Shown here: piece by piece, positions 44,509-53,938 of the stretch
How the letters are laid out: each line of letters begins with the position of its first letter
Numbering within the stretch: position 1 is the stretch's first letter
NCBI GenBank assembly: GCA_913064775.1
Contig: CAJYAD010000012.1
Span: 1-64,000, forward strand
Length of the DNA: 64,000 bases
Direction of reading: 5' to 3'
Source: an uncultured Albidovulum sp.
GTDB taxonomy: Bacteria > Pseudomonadota > Alphaproteobacteria > Rhodobacterales > Rhodobacteraceae
Made by a program: the position numbers and the translations under genes
The notes under the pieces: generated by a model
What the model was told of the DNA's origin: nothing
Databases searched by the model: none
The model's input: the letters and a program-made list of their open reading frames with translations, nothing else

Positions 44509-47500
44509 TCAGGCCGGCCCCACCGCCGCCAGCAGTTGCGCGTTGCCGCCCGAGGCGGTGGTGTCGATGCAGACGTGGCGCTCCAGCAGCACGCGGTCGG
44601 CATCGGGCGCCTCGGCGATCAGCGGCAGGATCGGCCCCGGCCGCGCCGCCAGCGCCTGCGCATAGGCCCGGCCGGTCTGCGCGTCGCCCCACCAGATCAC
44701 GCCCGAAAAGCCCTGCAACCCGGTCAGCGCCTCGGGCGCCAGCGCGCCTTGCGCCGCCACGGCCTTGCCGCCCAGCGCCGTCACCGCCGCCACCTGCCGC
44801 GCCGCGGCCTCGGCCCCCGGGCCAAGGCACAAGAGCGGCGCACGCGGGTAAAGCGACAGCCGGTTCGATTCGCCCGTGGGCCCCGGCAGATCGGTCACCC
44901 GCACCGCGCCCTGACTGCTGCGCGCGGCCCCCAGCGCCGCCTGCAGCCGCGCCGGATCCGCCGCGCCGGGCCAATCGCCGGCCTCGGGCAGCGGCGCGCG
45001 GGTGAAGCGGATCAGATAATCCGGCCCCCCCGCCTTCGGGCCGGTGCCCGACAGCCCCTCGCCGCCGAAGGGCTGGCTGCCCACCACCGCGCCGATCTGG
45101 TTGCGGTTGACATAGGTGTTGCCCACCTGCAGGCGGTCCACCAGCGTCTGCACCCGGTCGTCGATGCGGCTGTGCAGCCCGAAGGTCAACCCGTAACCCG
45201 TTGCGTTGATGTCAGAAATCACCCGGTCAAGATCGCGCCCCTTGAACCGCGCGACATGCAGGACCGGGCCGAAGACCTCGCGCTCCAGGTCCTTGATCCC
45301 GGTCACCCGCAGTGCCACGGGGGCGATGAAATGCCCCTGCGCGGGGGGGGCGAGTTCATGCAGCACCCTGCCTTCGGCCCGGGCCTTGGCGACGTAATCG
45401 GCGATGCCCTGCTGCGCCTCGGTGTCGATCACCGGGCCGACATCGGCCGCCAGATCCCAGGGATTGCCCAGGGAAAGTTCCTCCATCGCGCCGAACAGCA
45501 TCTCTTCGATGCCCTCGGCCACGTCCTCTTGCAGATAGAGGCAGCGCAGCGCTGAACAGCGCTGGCCCGCCGACTGGAAGGCCGACGCCAGAATATCGCG
45601 CACCGCCTGTTCGGGCAGCGCGGTGGAATCGACGACCATGGCGTTGAGGCCCCCAGTCTCGGCGATCAGCGGCGCGTCGGGGGACAGATGTGCGGCCATC
45701 GCCCGGCGGATCGCCAGCGCGGTGTCGGTCGAGCCGGTGAAGGCCACCCCCGCGACCCGGGCATCCGAGGTCAGCGCCGCCCCCACCGTCGGCCCGTCGC
45801 CGGGCAGCAGTTGCAGCGCGGTTTCGGGCACGCCGGCCTGATGCAGCAGCCGCACCGCCAGCGCCGCGATCAGCGGGGTCTGCTCGGCCGGCTTGGCGAT
45901 CACCGCATTGCCCGCCGCCAGCGCCGCCGAAACCTGGCCGGTGAAGATCGCCAGCGGGAAGTTCCAGGGGCTGATGCAGACGAAGGTGCCGCGCGCCGGC
46001 TGGGTGAGGCCCGCCGCGCCGTCGGCATAGTAGCGCAGGAAATCGCAAGCCTCGCGCAGCTCTCCCAGCGCGTCGGGCAGGCTCTTGCCGGCCTCGCGCG
46101 CGACCACGGCGAAGATCGCGCCATATTCTTCCTCGTAAAGGTCGGCCGCGCGGCGCAGCACGGCGGCGCGCGTCTCAACCGGGACGTCCCAGGGGCGGGC
46201 GGCGGTCAGCGCGGTTTCCACATCCTCCGGCGCGGCGGGGGTGACGCGGCCCACCAGATCGCCCGGATTGGCGGGGTTCGGCGCCTCATAGGGCGTGCCG
46301 CCGGTGACCGGCCCCGCGATCATCGGGGCCGCGTGGAAATGCTGGCTGCGGTAGGGCGCGCGGGCGTCTTCGATCGCGGCCAGATCGACGGCTTCGGTCA
46401 GATCCCAGCCGCGCGAATTGCCGCGCGCGCCGAACAGATCCGGGCCACGGCGGATCGCCGGGTTCGCCGGCGTCGGCAACAGCGGCGCGATCGCGTCGAA
46501 GGGACAGGCGGCCACCGCTTCGGGCGGCACGTCCTCATCCACGATCTGGTTCACGAAGGAGGAGTTCGCGCCATTTTCCAGGAGCCGCCGCACCAGATAG
46601 GCCAGCAGGTCGCGATGCGCACCGACCGGGGCATAGATGCGGCAGCGGGTGGCCTCGGCCGTATGGACGATGTCGTGCAGGCGCTCGCCCATGCCGTGCA
46701 GGCGCTGGAACTCGAACGCCTCGCGGTCAGAGGCCATCTCGAGGATCGCGGCCACGGTGTGGGCGTTGTGGGTGGCGAATTGCGGATAGATCCGGTCGGT
46801 CATGCCCAGCAGCTTGCGCGCGTTGGCGATATAGCTGACGTCGGTCGCGGCCTTGCGGGTGAAGACCGGGAAATCGGTCAGCCCCAGCACCTGGGCGCGC
46901 TTGATCTCGGAATCCCAATAGGCGCCCTTGACCAGCCGCACCATGATCCGCCGGTCAAGCCGGTCTGCAAGCTGATAAAGCCAGTCCAGCACCGCCCCCG
47001 CGCGCCGCCCGTAGGCCTGCACGACCACGCCGAACCCATCCCAGCCCTTCAGCGCCGGATCGGACAGCACCGCCTCGATCACGTCGAGCGAAAGGTCCAG
47101 CCGATCCGCCTCTTCCGCGTCGATGTTGAAGCCAAGCCTGGCCTTCGCCGCCTGCCGCGCGAGCTTGCGGACGTGGGGCACCAACTCTTCCATCACCCGG
47201 TCGCGCTTGGCGACCTCATAGCGCGGATGCAGCGCCGAAAGCTTCACCGAGATGCCCGGATTGGCCCGGATGTCCGCGGATTTCGCCGCCTTGCCGATCG
47301 CCGCGATCGCGTCGCCATAGGATTTGAGGTAGCGCAGCGCGTCGGCATCGGTGCGCGCGGCCTCGCCCAGCATGTCGTAGCTGTAGCTGTAGCCCTTGGC
47401 CTCCATCCCCGCGGCGCGGTCCATGGCGGCGGAAATCGTCTCGCCCAGCACGAACTGGCGACCCATCTCCTTCATGGCGCGGCCCACGGCGGTGCGGATC

Positions 47501-47967
47501 ACCGGCTCTCCCAACCGGCGCACGGCGGCGCGCAGATGGCCGGCAATGCCCGGCTCTCCCTCGTCCAGCACGCGGCCGGTCAGCATCAGGGCCCAGGTCG
47601 AGGCATTGACCAGCGACGAGGCCGAGCGGCCCAGATGGCGGCCCCAGTCCGAAGGCGCGATCTTGTCCTCGATCAGCGCGTCCATCGTCGGCGCATCGGG
47701 CACACGAAGCAGCGCCTCGGCCAGACACATCAGCGCGATGCCCTCGTCGGTGGACAGGCCGTATTCGGCCAGAAACACCTCCATCAGCCCGGGTTTCGCG
47801 CCACTGCGGATGCCGCGCACCAGATCGGCGCCGCGGGCGCTGATACGGGCGCGCGTGGCGTCGTCCAGCGCGGCCTGTTCGATCAGATGGCCAAGCAACG
47901 GCCCCTCGGGGACAAGGCTGGATGCGCGGATCGTTGCGCGCGGGTCTTGTGGCACGGAAACTTGCAT
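44509..47967 (-). CDS. putA: bifunctional proline dehydrogenase / glutamate semialdehyde dehydrogenase PutA
   Basis: A 1152-residue enzyme that oxidises proline to glutamate in two steps with substrate channelling. The FAD-dependent proline dehydrogenase domain covers about 80-460 (GISVKLSALHPRYE; RLVKGAYWDSEIKRAQ; FATHNAHTVA). The aldehyde dehydrogenase domain covers about 540-990 (ISPWNFPLAIFTGQ; FTGSTDTALAI; catalytic Cys in SAGQRCSALR). A C-terminal ALDH-like tail follows. The N-terminal ribbon-helix-helix DNA-binding domain of E. coli PutA is absent, so it cannot repress itself; the divergent Lrp-type gene is the likely regulator. Confidence 0.96.
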   Translation of the reverse strand: MQVSVPQDPRATIRASSLVPEGPLLGHLIEQAALDDATRARISARGADLVRGIRSGAKPGLMEVFLAEYGLSTDEGIALMCLAEALLRVPDAPTMDALIEDKIAPSDWGRHLGRSASSLVNASTWALMLTGRVLDEGEPGIAGHLRAAVRRLGEPVIRTAVGRAMKEMGRQFVLGETISAAMDRAAGMEAKGYSYSYDMLGEAARTDADALRYLKSYGDAIAAIGKAAKSADIRANPGISVKLSALHPRYEVAKRDRVMEELVPHVRKLARQAAKARLGFNIDAEEADRLDLSLDVIEAVLSDPALKGWDGFGVVVQAYGRRAGAVLDWLYQLADRLDRRIMVRLVKGAYWDSEIKRAQVLGLTDFPVFTRKAATDVSYIANARKLLGMTDRIYPQFATHNAHTVAAILEMASDREAFEFQRLHGMGERLHDIVHTAEATRCRIYAPVGAHRDLLAYLVRRLLENGANSSFVNQIVDEDVPPEAVAACPFDAIAPLLPTPANPAIRRGPDLFGARGNSRGWDLTEAVDLAAIEDARAPYRSQHFHAAPMIAGPVTGGTPYEAPNPANPGDLVGRVTPAAPEDVETALTAARPWDVPVETRAAVLRRAADLYEEEYGAIFAVVAREAGKSLPDALGELREACDFLRYYADGAAGLTQPARGTFVCISPWNFPLAIFTGQVSAALAAGNAVIAKPAEQTPLIAALAVRLLHQAGVPETALQLLPGDGPTVGAALTSDARVAGVAFTGSTDTALAIRRAMAAHLSPDAPLIAETGGLNAMVVDSTALPEQAVRDILASAFQSAGQRCSALRCLYLQEDVAEGIEEMLFGAMEELSLGNPWDLAADVGPVIDTEAQQGIADYVAKARAEGRVLHELAPPAQGHFIAPVALRVTGIKDLEREVFGPVLHVARFKGRDLDRVISDINATGYGLTFGLHSRIDDRVQTLVDRLQVGNTYVNRNQIGAVVGSQPFGGEGLSGTGPKAGGPDYLIRFTRAPLPEAGDWPGAADPARLQAALGAARSSQGAVRVTDLPGPTGESNRLSLYPRAPLLCLGPGAEAAARQVAAVTALGGKAVAAQGALAPEALTGLQGFSGVIWWGDAQTGRAYAQALAARPGPILPLIAEAPDADRVLLERHVCIDTTASGGNAQLLAAVGPA

Positions 47968-47985
47968 GGCGTGATTCTCCAGTTT

Positions 47986-48004
47986 GTTCCATAATATCCG
48001 GAAC
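47986..48004. promoter_or_regulatory. GTTCC-N9-GGAAC dyad, candidate PutR operator
   Basis: A perfect 5-bp dyad (47986-47990 and 48000-48004) in the 105-base gap between divergent putA and its Lrp-type regulator, 19 bases from the putA start. The AT-rich centre is typical of Lrp-family sites. Confidence 0.45.
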
Positions 48005-48072
48005 CGGCCATCCGTTTGTCCCGATTATCGCAAAATGGCGGGCCGTATGACTGGAGTTTGGAGGGGATAACG

Positions 48073-48537
48073 ATGCAAGCAGACGCCGCCGACCTGGACC
48101 GTTTCGACCGCGCGATCCTGCGGGTACTGTCGGTCGAGGGACGGGTCAGCGCGACCGAGCTGGCGCGGCGGATCGGGTTGTCGAAATCGCCCACCCAGGC
48201 GCGGCTGAAACGGCTGGAAGAGGCGGGCGTGATCACCGGCTACCGGGCGCTGCTGGATCCGATCCGGATGGGGCTGGCGCATGTCGCCTTTGTCGAGGTG
48301 CGGCTGTCGGACACGCGCGAGGCGGCGTTGCAGGCCTTCAACCGCGCCGTCGCCGGGGTCGGCGAGATCGAGGAATGCCACATGATCGCCGGGCATTTCG
48401 ACTATCTGCTGAAGGTGCGCACCGCCGACATCCTGGAATATCGCACGGTGCTGGCGGAACGGATCTCGGCGCTGCCGCATGTCACCTCGACCTCGACCTA
48501 TGTGGCGATGGAATCGGTGAAGGACAGCCCGATCTGA
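48073..48537 (+). CDS. putR: Lrp/AsnC family regulator of proline catabolism
   Basis: A 154-residue Lrp-type protein: helix-turn-helix LDRFDRAILRVLSVEGRVSATELARRIGLSKSPTQARLKRLEEAGVI, then a RAM domain (ECHMIAGHFDYLLKVRTADI). A divergent Lrp-type gene next to putA is the PutR arrangement known from Agrobacterium and Rhodobacter, where it activates putA with proline. The start at 48073 follows GGAGGGGATAACG; the longer open frame upstream lacks support. Confidence 0.88.
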   Translation: MQADAADLDRFDRAILRVLSVEGRVSATELARRIGLSKSPTQARLKRLEEAGVITGYRALLDPIRMGLAHVAFVEVRLSDTREAALQAFNRAVAGVGEIEECHMIAGHFDYLLKVRTADILEYRTVLAERISALPHVTSTSTYVAMESVKDSPI

Positions 48538-48572
48538 GGGCCAGCGCGCCGCGACAGGGCTGATCGACGGCG

Positions 48573-49664
48573 CTAGTGCACCCGGCCGGTCCGGCGGATC
48601 ACGACCCGACGGCGGTGACGATGGGTGCGCTCTGCATACCATTCCTCGGCGGTCGGATGGATCGCCTCCGAGGCATAGCGCCCCACCACCCGCTGGCGGC
48701 GCAGCAGGAACATCTTGCCCCAGCCCGACCATGTGCCGACCATCGGCGCCCGGGGGTCGATGACGAAACGCACGCGCCAGTCGCCGGGCAGCATCAGCCC
48801 CAGCGCCTCGCCCTTTTCCAGCATCCACACCAGCGGGATGTTGGCCAGCGGGCGGGCGACCTCATATTCCCCCAGCATGCCGCCCACGTCGCCGTGGGTG
48901 CCGCGAAACCAGACCTGTTCCACCCGCCCCAGCCAGGCATCCGGCGTGTTCCACAGCACCGGGGCGAAGGCCAGCCGCGTCTCATCCAGCGCCAGCGCGT
49001 GAAAGCCGCGCAGGACCGCTGGTCCCAGATCGTGGTTGTGGAAAGCATGGTGCGGCTCGGAAAACCGGCGCAGCAGGGGCAGCCGCCAGCCCAGCGCCTT
49101 GACCGTATCCCAGACGCCGATCATCTCGATCTTCACGTCCTTGTGGCAATAGCGTTCGGCGAAGATCGCGGCGGTGTCGCGGCTGACGGGCATCTGATAA
49201 TGGCGATAGGCGGTGCGGATGTTGCGCACATTGGCATGGTCGGCCTTCAACAGGCCCACCCGGTCGATCACCCCCGCCAGCGAGCGCACCGCATAGGCGC
49301 CGCGCGAATAGCCCAGCAGGAAGATCCGGTCACCCGGTCGGTAGCGCGAGGCGAGGAAGCCATAGGCGCGGCGGATCTGGCGGTTGATGCCGCGCCCGGC
49401 GATCACATCGGCCGACTGACGCCAGCTTTGCCACTGGATCCCGGCCTCATAGTAAAGCGACAGGCGCGGCGAAGGTGCGTGCTCGGCCAATAGCTTGTAG
49501 GCTAGGCCGGCGTTGGTTTCCCGCCCTTCGTCCAGCGACGACAGCGTCCCGTCGAGGATCACCACATGATCGACAGGCCCCCGGCTGCGGCGCACGCCCT
49601 GCGCCTGAGAGGCAAGCCTGCGGCCGGGCCAGATCCAGCCAAGGAGGCGCTTAGCTAGGCTCAC
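48573..49664 (-). CDS. DUF2235 alpha/beta-hydrolase-type protein
   Basis: A 363-residue protein with the DUF2235 (Tle1-like) core: VVILDGTLSSLDEGRETNAG near residue 34, the nucleophile elbow IFLLGYSRGAYAVRSLAG (G-x-S-x-G, Ser about residue 120), MIGVWDTVKALG with its Asp, and a late His region VWFRGTHGDVGGML. Relatives include phospholipase-like hydrolases, some secreted by type VI systems, but no T6SS genes or signal peptide occur here, so it is probably a housekeeping cytoplasmic hydrolase. Its start overlaps the 3' end of the molybdenum hydroxylase gene by 14 bases. Confidence 0.88.
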   Translation of the reverse strand: MSLAKRLLGWIWPGRRLASQAQGVRRSRGPVDHVVILDGTLSSLDEGRETNAGLAYKLLAEHAPSPRLSLYYEAGIQWQSWRQSADVIAGRGINRQIRRAYGFLASRYRPGDRIFLLGYSRGAYAVRSLAGVIDRVGLLKADHANVRNIRTAYRHYQMPVSRDTAAIFAERYCHKDVKIEMIGVWDTVKALGWRLPLLRRFSEPHHAFHNHDLGPAVLRGFHALALDETRLAFAPVLWNTPDAWLGRVEQVWFRGTHGDVGGMLGEYEVARPLANIPLVWMLEKGEALGLMLPGDWRVRFVIDPRAPMVGTWSGWGKMFLLRRQRVVGRYASEAIHPTAEEWYAERTHRHRRRVVIRRTGRVH

Positions 49665-51945
49665 CTTCCCCCTCCGTTTCCTGCAGCCAGCCCCAGATGC
49701 GCGACGGCGTCAGCGGCATGTCGACCCTGCGCACGCCGCGCGCCCACAGCGCATCCAGCGCCGCATTGGTGATTGCGGCCAGCGCGCCGACGGTGCCGGC
49801 CTCACCGCAGCCCTTCATGCCCAGCGGGTTCGCGGTCGAGGGCACGGGTTCGGTGGTGAAGCGCATCATCGGCATGTCCTGAGCCCGCGGCAGGGCGTAA
49901 TCCATAAGCGACCCGGTCAGAAGCTGCCCGGCCTCATCGAAACCCACCTGTTCCATCACCGCCTGACCAAAGCCCTGCGCCACGCCGCCATGCACCTGGC
50001 CTTCGGCCAGTTGCGGATGGATCAGATTACCGAAATCGTCGGTGATCGTGTATTTCTCGAGCACCAGCTTGCCGGTTTCGGGGTCGATCTCTACCTCGGC
50101 GACATGGGCGCCGTTGGGGAAGGAACGCCCCGGCAGGGTCATCCGTTCCGAGTGGCGCAACAGATCTTCGCGGCCACGGGCGCGGGCCATTTCGGCGGCC
50201 TCGATCAGCGTCGGCGTCAGGTTCGATCCCGGGGCGCGGAAGCGGCCGTCCTCAAACGCCGGGTGGCTGCCCATGTCCTCTTGCAGGAACTCGGCGAAGG
50301 CCGCGACCAGCTTGGTCACCGTCACCAGCGTCGCATTGGCCTGCGTGGTGACCGAGCGCGAGCCGCCGGTGCCGCCGCCCCTGGCGATCAGGTCGCTGTC
50401 GCCTTGCACCACGGTGATCTGATCGACGGGGATGCCGGTGCGATCCGACAGGAACTGGGCGTAGACCGTCTCATGCCCCTGCCCGTTCGACTGGGTGCCG
50501 ACGTAAAGGTTCACGCGCCCGTCCTCGGCGAATTCCACCGTCGCGCCCTCGCTCGGGTCGCCCAGGATCGCCTCCAGATAATAGCTCAACCCCAGGCCGC
50601 GCAGCTTGCCCCGCGCTTCCGAGGCCGCGCGGCGGGCGTTGAAGCCCTTGATGTCGGCCTCGGCCTCAACCCGCGACAGCACCAGATCGAAATCGCCGAC
50701 GTCATAGGTTTCGCCGGTGGCGGTGGCATAGGGAAAGGCGGCGGGGGCGATGAAACTGCGCCGGCGCAGGGTGAAGGGATCAACGCCCAACTCGCGCGCG
50801 GCATGGTCCATGGCGCGTTCCAGCATATAGATCGCCTCGGGGCGGCCAGCGCCGCGATAGGCATCCACCTGGGTGGTGTTGGTGTAGATGCCGCGCGCCC
50901 GGATGAAGGCCGCCTGCACATCGTAAACCCCGGTCAGCACGCGCGAAAACAGCTGCGACTGGATCAGTTGCCCGAACACCGAATTATAGGCGCCGAGGTT
51001 CGACAGGATGTCGACGCGGTAGCCGATCAGCTTGTGATCCGCATCAAAGGCCAGCTCGGCCGTCGAGATCAGGTCGCGGCCGGAATTGTCGGTCAGCATC
51101 GCCTCGCCCCGGTCCGACATCCAGTGACAGGGCCGCCCGGTGATCCGCGCCGCGCCTGCGAGGGCGAAATGTTCGGGGTAAGGGCCGTTCTTCATGCCGA
51201 AACCGCCGCCGACATCGGGAATGGTCACCCGCACCTGCGACGGATCGATCGAGAAGGCGGTGGCCATGAAGCCCTTGTGATTCCACACCCCCTGCCCGTT
51301 GAACGCCAGATGCAGGCGCCCGTCGCGCCATTCGGCACTGGCGCCGCGCGGCTCCAGCGAATTGACGATGACGCGGTTGTCCTCAACCGTCAGGGACACG
51401 CGGTGGGCGGCATCGGCAAAGACCGTGTCGACCGCGCCGGCGTCGCCCATCGACCAGTCATAGGCCAGATTGTCGGGCGCCTCGGGATGCAGCGCCTCGC
51501 CACCGGGGGCGACGGCAAGATGCACGGGCAATTCGTCATAAGAGACCTCGACCGCCTCGGCCGCGTCGAGCGCCTGGGCCTTGGTTTTCGCCAGAATCAG
51601 CGCGACGGGTTCGCCGACGAAGCGCACCTTGTCGCGCGCCAGCGCCGGGCGCGGCGGGGCGGCGGCGGCGGTGCCGTCGGAATTGGTCACGGTGATCGCG
51701 GGAAGATCGGCCTTCATCCCGGCGGCCTCAAGATCCGCGAGGGTCAGCACCGCCTGCACCCCGGGCATGGCACGGGCGGCTTCGGTGTCGATCGCGGTGA
51801 TCGTGGCATGGGCCACGGGGGCGCGCAGGAAATGCGCGATCAGCGCGCCTTCGGGGATCTGGTCATCGACATAGCGGCCATCTCCGGTCAGAAACCGGAT
51901 GTCTTCGATCCGCTTGATCGACTGGCTTTCTCCGAACGCGTTCAT
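49651..51945 (-). CDS. molybdenum hydroxylase large subunit (xanthine dehydrogenase / CoxL-like, form II)
   Basis: A 764-residue molybdopterin-binding subunit of the xanthine oxidase family. Landmarks are the N-terminal RFLTGDGRYVDD, FVGEPVALILA, the molybdopterin loops GGFGMKNGPYPEHF and QSNGQGHETVYAQ, and the catalytic Glu in MKGCGEAGTVGA. The active-site loop reads AYRGAGRPEA, not AYRCSFR, so it is not a true CO dehydrogenase. The FAD and 2Fe-2S subunits normally encoded beside it are absent from this locus. The substrate (aldehyde, purine or N-heterocycle) is unknown. Confidence 0.9.
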   Translation of the reverse strand: MNAFGESQSIKRIEDIRFLTGDGRYVDDQIPEGALIAHFLRAPVAHATITAIDTEAARAMPGVQAVLTLADLEAAGMKADLPAITVTNSDGTAAAAPPRPALARDKVRFVGEPVALILAKTKAQALDAAEAVEVSYDELPVHLAVAPGGEALHPEAPDNLAYDWSMGDAGAVDTVFADAAHRVSLTVEDNRVIVNSLEPRGASAEWRDGRLHLAFNGQGVWNHKGFMATAFSIDPSQVRVTIPDVGGGFGMKNGPYPEHFALAGAARITGRPCHWMSDRGEAMLTDNSGRDLISTAELAFDADHKLIGYRVDILSNLGAYNSVFGQLIQSQLFSRVLTGVYDVQAAFIRARGIYTNTTQVDAYRGAGRPEAIYMLERAMDHAARELGVDPFTLRRRSFIAPAAFPYATATGETYDVGDFDLVLSRVEAEADIKGFNARRAASEARGKLRGLGLSYYLEAILGDPSEGATVEFAEDGRVNLYVGTQSNGQGHETVYAQFLSDRTGIPVDQITVVQGDSDLIARGGGTGGSRSVTTQANATLVTVTKLVAAFAEFLQEDMGSHPAFEDGRFRAPGSNLTPTLIEAAEMARARGREDLLRHSERMTLPGRSFPNGAHVAEVEIDPETGKLVLEKYTITDDFGNLIHPQLAEGQVHGGVAQGFGQAVMEQVGFDEAGQLLTGSLMDYALPRAQDMPMMRFTTEPVPSTANPLGMKGCGEAGTVGALAAITNAALDALWARGVRRVDMPLTPSRIWGWLQETEGEGEPS

Positions 51946-52140
51946 GCCCTATCCCTTGCTGTTGCCGTCCCGGCAAACTAGCCGTGGCAACCGCGGAGTC
52001 CAGACAGTGTCACGCAAAGGTTGCGCGCAGGTGAAGCGCGGCGAGGAAACATCCCGAACGGGCGGCAATGTTGGCAGTAAAACGCCCGGACACGAGGTCC
52101 GGGCGGGCAGGAACGCGGGCAGGACGCGGCGGGGGCCTGA

Positions 52141-53286
52141 CTAGCTGTGCAGCGACAGTGTCGTGACCAGCCCCAGATCGCCGAAGCCATTGAACCGGGT
52201 GTTGGTGGCCGCCGAATAGGCGCCCATGCCGTGAAAGACGACGTAGTCCTCTTCCGCCAGATCCCCCGGCAGCGACACCTCGCCCGGCAGGCGGTCGACG
52301 CTGTCGCAGGTCGGGCCGAAGACGATGCGCGCGACCGGCGCGGCCCGGCGGTGGGTTCCGTCGGGGGCGATGGCCTCAATCCGGTCGATGACGCCGATCA
52401 TCGGCAGTTCCATCAGCGCGCCGTAAACCCCGTCGTTCAGGAACACATGCGCGTCGTCGCGGATCGCCTTGACGCGGGTGGCCAGGGTGAAGGCCTCGGC
52501 GCAGAGGCCGCGGCCGGGTTCGCACACCAGCGCCGGTCGCTCGGACCCGAAGGCCTCGGTCGCGGCTTCGTCGATGCGGGCGAAGATCGCCTCCAGCTGC
52601 GGCTGGATCTCGACCAGCCGGTGCGAGGGGAAACCGCCGCCGACATTCAGCCGCGCGATGGTCACGCCTGCGGCGCGGGTGATTTCGGCGGCAGTGTGGA
52701 TATAGGTCTCCCACGCGGCGGGGTCGGTGCATTGGGTGCCCGGGTGGAAGGTGAGAGAGGGGATGAAGCCAGCCGCGGCCACGGCTTTCAGCAGCTCGGT
52801 CGCGACATCCACCGTGGCGCCGAACTTGGCGCCGAAATTATAGGCGGCCCCCAGCACCGGCAGCTTGAAGCGCACCGAGATCTCGCACTCCTCGGTGGGC
52901 ACCATCTCGATCAGCTTGGCCAGTTCGGAATGGCTGTCGACCGACCAGGATTTCACCCCCATCTCGACCGCCGCGCGGATTTCCGAGCGGGCCCGGACGG
53001 GGTTGTTGTAATGCAGTGCGGCCTGCGGTGCGAGGCGGCGGATCAGGGCGATCTCGGCGGGCGAGGCCACGTCGAAGCCGCGGATTCCGGCGGTCGCGAG
53101 GTTGTGGATCACGATCTCATCGGGGTTCGACTTGACCGCATAGGTCACGAGGCCCGGGAAGCCGTTCAGAAAGCGGCGCGCGGTGGCCTGCAAGATCCCG
53201 GGCGAGAAAAACATCGCCGGGTTATCAGGATGATTTGCCTTCAGAAATTCGGACGGGTTGGTCCAGATCGTTTTCGAGAGCCCCAT
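52141..53286 (-). CDS. ornithine/lysine decarboxylase-type PLP enzyme (fold III)
   Basis: A 381-residue group IV decarboxylase that would make putrescine (or cadaverine). The PLP lysine is in TYAVKSNPDEIV near residue 52. The PLP-phosphate Gly-loop is LNVGGGFPS with EPGRGLCAEAF. The active-site Cys/Asp loop is FGPTCDSVDRLPG, and HPGTQC is typical of the bacterial ornithine/lysine branch. The start at 53286 matches the conserved N-terminus better than 53370. A divergent Lrp-type regulator (53507) likely controls it. Confidence 0.9.
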   Translation of the reverse strand: MGLSKTIWTNPSEFLKANHPDNPAMFFSPGILQATARRFLNGFPGLVTYAVKSNPDEIVIHNLATAGIRGFDVASPAEIALIRRLAPQAALHYNNPVRARSEIRAAVEMGVKSWSVDSHSELAKLIEMVPTEECEISVRFKLPVLGAAYNFGAKFGATVDVATELLKAVAAAGFIPSLTFHPGTQCTDPAAWETYIHTAAEITRAAGVTIARLNVGGGFPSHRLVEIQPQLEAIFARIDEAATEAFGSERPALVCEPGRGLCAEAFTLATRVKAIRDDAHVFLNDGVYGALMELPMIGVIDRIEAIAPDGTHRRAAPVARIVFGPTCDSVDRLPGEVSLPGDLAEEDYVVFHGMGAYSAATNTRFNGFGDLGLVTTLSLHS

Positions 53287-53473
53287 CGGCGTGTCCCTTT
53301 CGCTGCCAACAGAGCGCAAGCTACCCAGCCCTGGCATCACCAGTTCGGAGAAGCATGCGCATTCCACCAAACCAGGCCAGGTACGGCATCGCGCGCCCTT
53401 TGATCCTGAAAACGAGTGTCCCGCATATGAATGTTGTTTTCACCGATGAAAAGGGTTGAATTGTGCGGAATCG

Positions 53474-53488
53474 TCGTCAAAATGACGA
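53474..53488. promoter_or_regulatory. TCGTC-N5-GACGA dyad, candidate Lrp-type operator
   Basis: A perfect 15-bp interrupted palindrome with an AAAAT centre, 18 bases before the Lrp-type start codon, in the 220-base gap shared with the decarboxylase gene. Size and AT-rich centre fit Lrp-family binding. Confidence 0.4.
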
Positions 53489-53506
53489 AAACCTTGGGCA
53501 GATTTC

Positions 53507-53938
53507 ATGGATGACCTCGACGAGAAACTTCTGACCGCGCTGGTGTCGGATTCGAGCACCTCGACCTCGCGTCTGGCGCGGCGATTCAAGGTGGCACGGT
53601 CGACCGTGCAGGCCCGAATCGAGCGGCTGGAGCGCGGGGGGGTGATCGCCGGTTACACGGTGAAGCTGGGCAATGTGGTGCTGGCACGGCGGATCCGCGC
53701 GACCGTGCTGTTGCAGGTCGAGCCGCGCTCGACCCCGCAGATCCTGCAGCGGCTGAAGGCGATGTCGGAGGTGGAGATCGTGCATACCACGACCGGGCGA
53801 TTCGACCTGATCCTGCAGATCGCGGCCGAGACCACCCAGGCGCTGGATGAGGTGCTGGATCAGCTGGGCGCGATCACCGGGGTGCGGTCATCCGAAAGCC
53901 TGATCCAGCTGTCGACCAAGATCGACCGGGCGCCCTAG
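53507..53938 (+). CDS. Lrp/AsnC family transcriptional regulator beside the decarboxylase
   Basis: A 143-residue regulator: helix-turn-helix MDDLDEKLLTALVSDSSTSTSRLARRFKVARSTVQARIERLERGGVI and a RAM domain (EIVHTTTGRFDLILQIAAET). Divergent orientation suggests it senses an amino acid such as lysine, ornithine or arginine and controls the decarboxylase at 52141. Its 3' end overlaps that of the ygfZ gene by four bases. Confidence 0.9.
   Translation: MDDLDEKLLTALVSDSSTSTSRLARRFKVARSTVQARIERLERGGVIAGYTVKLGNVVLARRIRATVLLQVEPRSTPQILQRLKAMSEVEIVHTTTGRFDLILQIAAETTQALDEVLDQLGAITGVRSSESLIQLSTKIDRAP

Noticed and set aside
47986-48004. GGAAC near putR considered as another EcfG promoter.
   Set aside because: At N16/N17 there is no GTT (the sequence reads CGAT), and the paired GTTCC suggests an operator instead.
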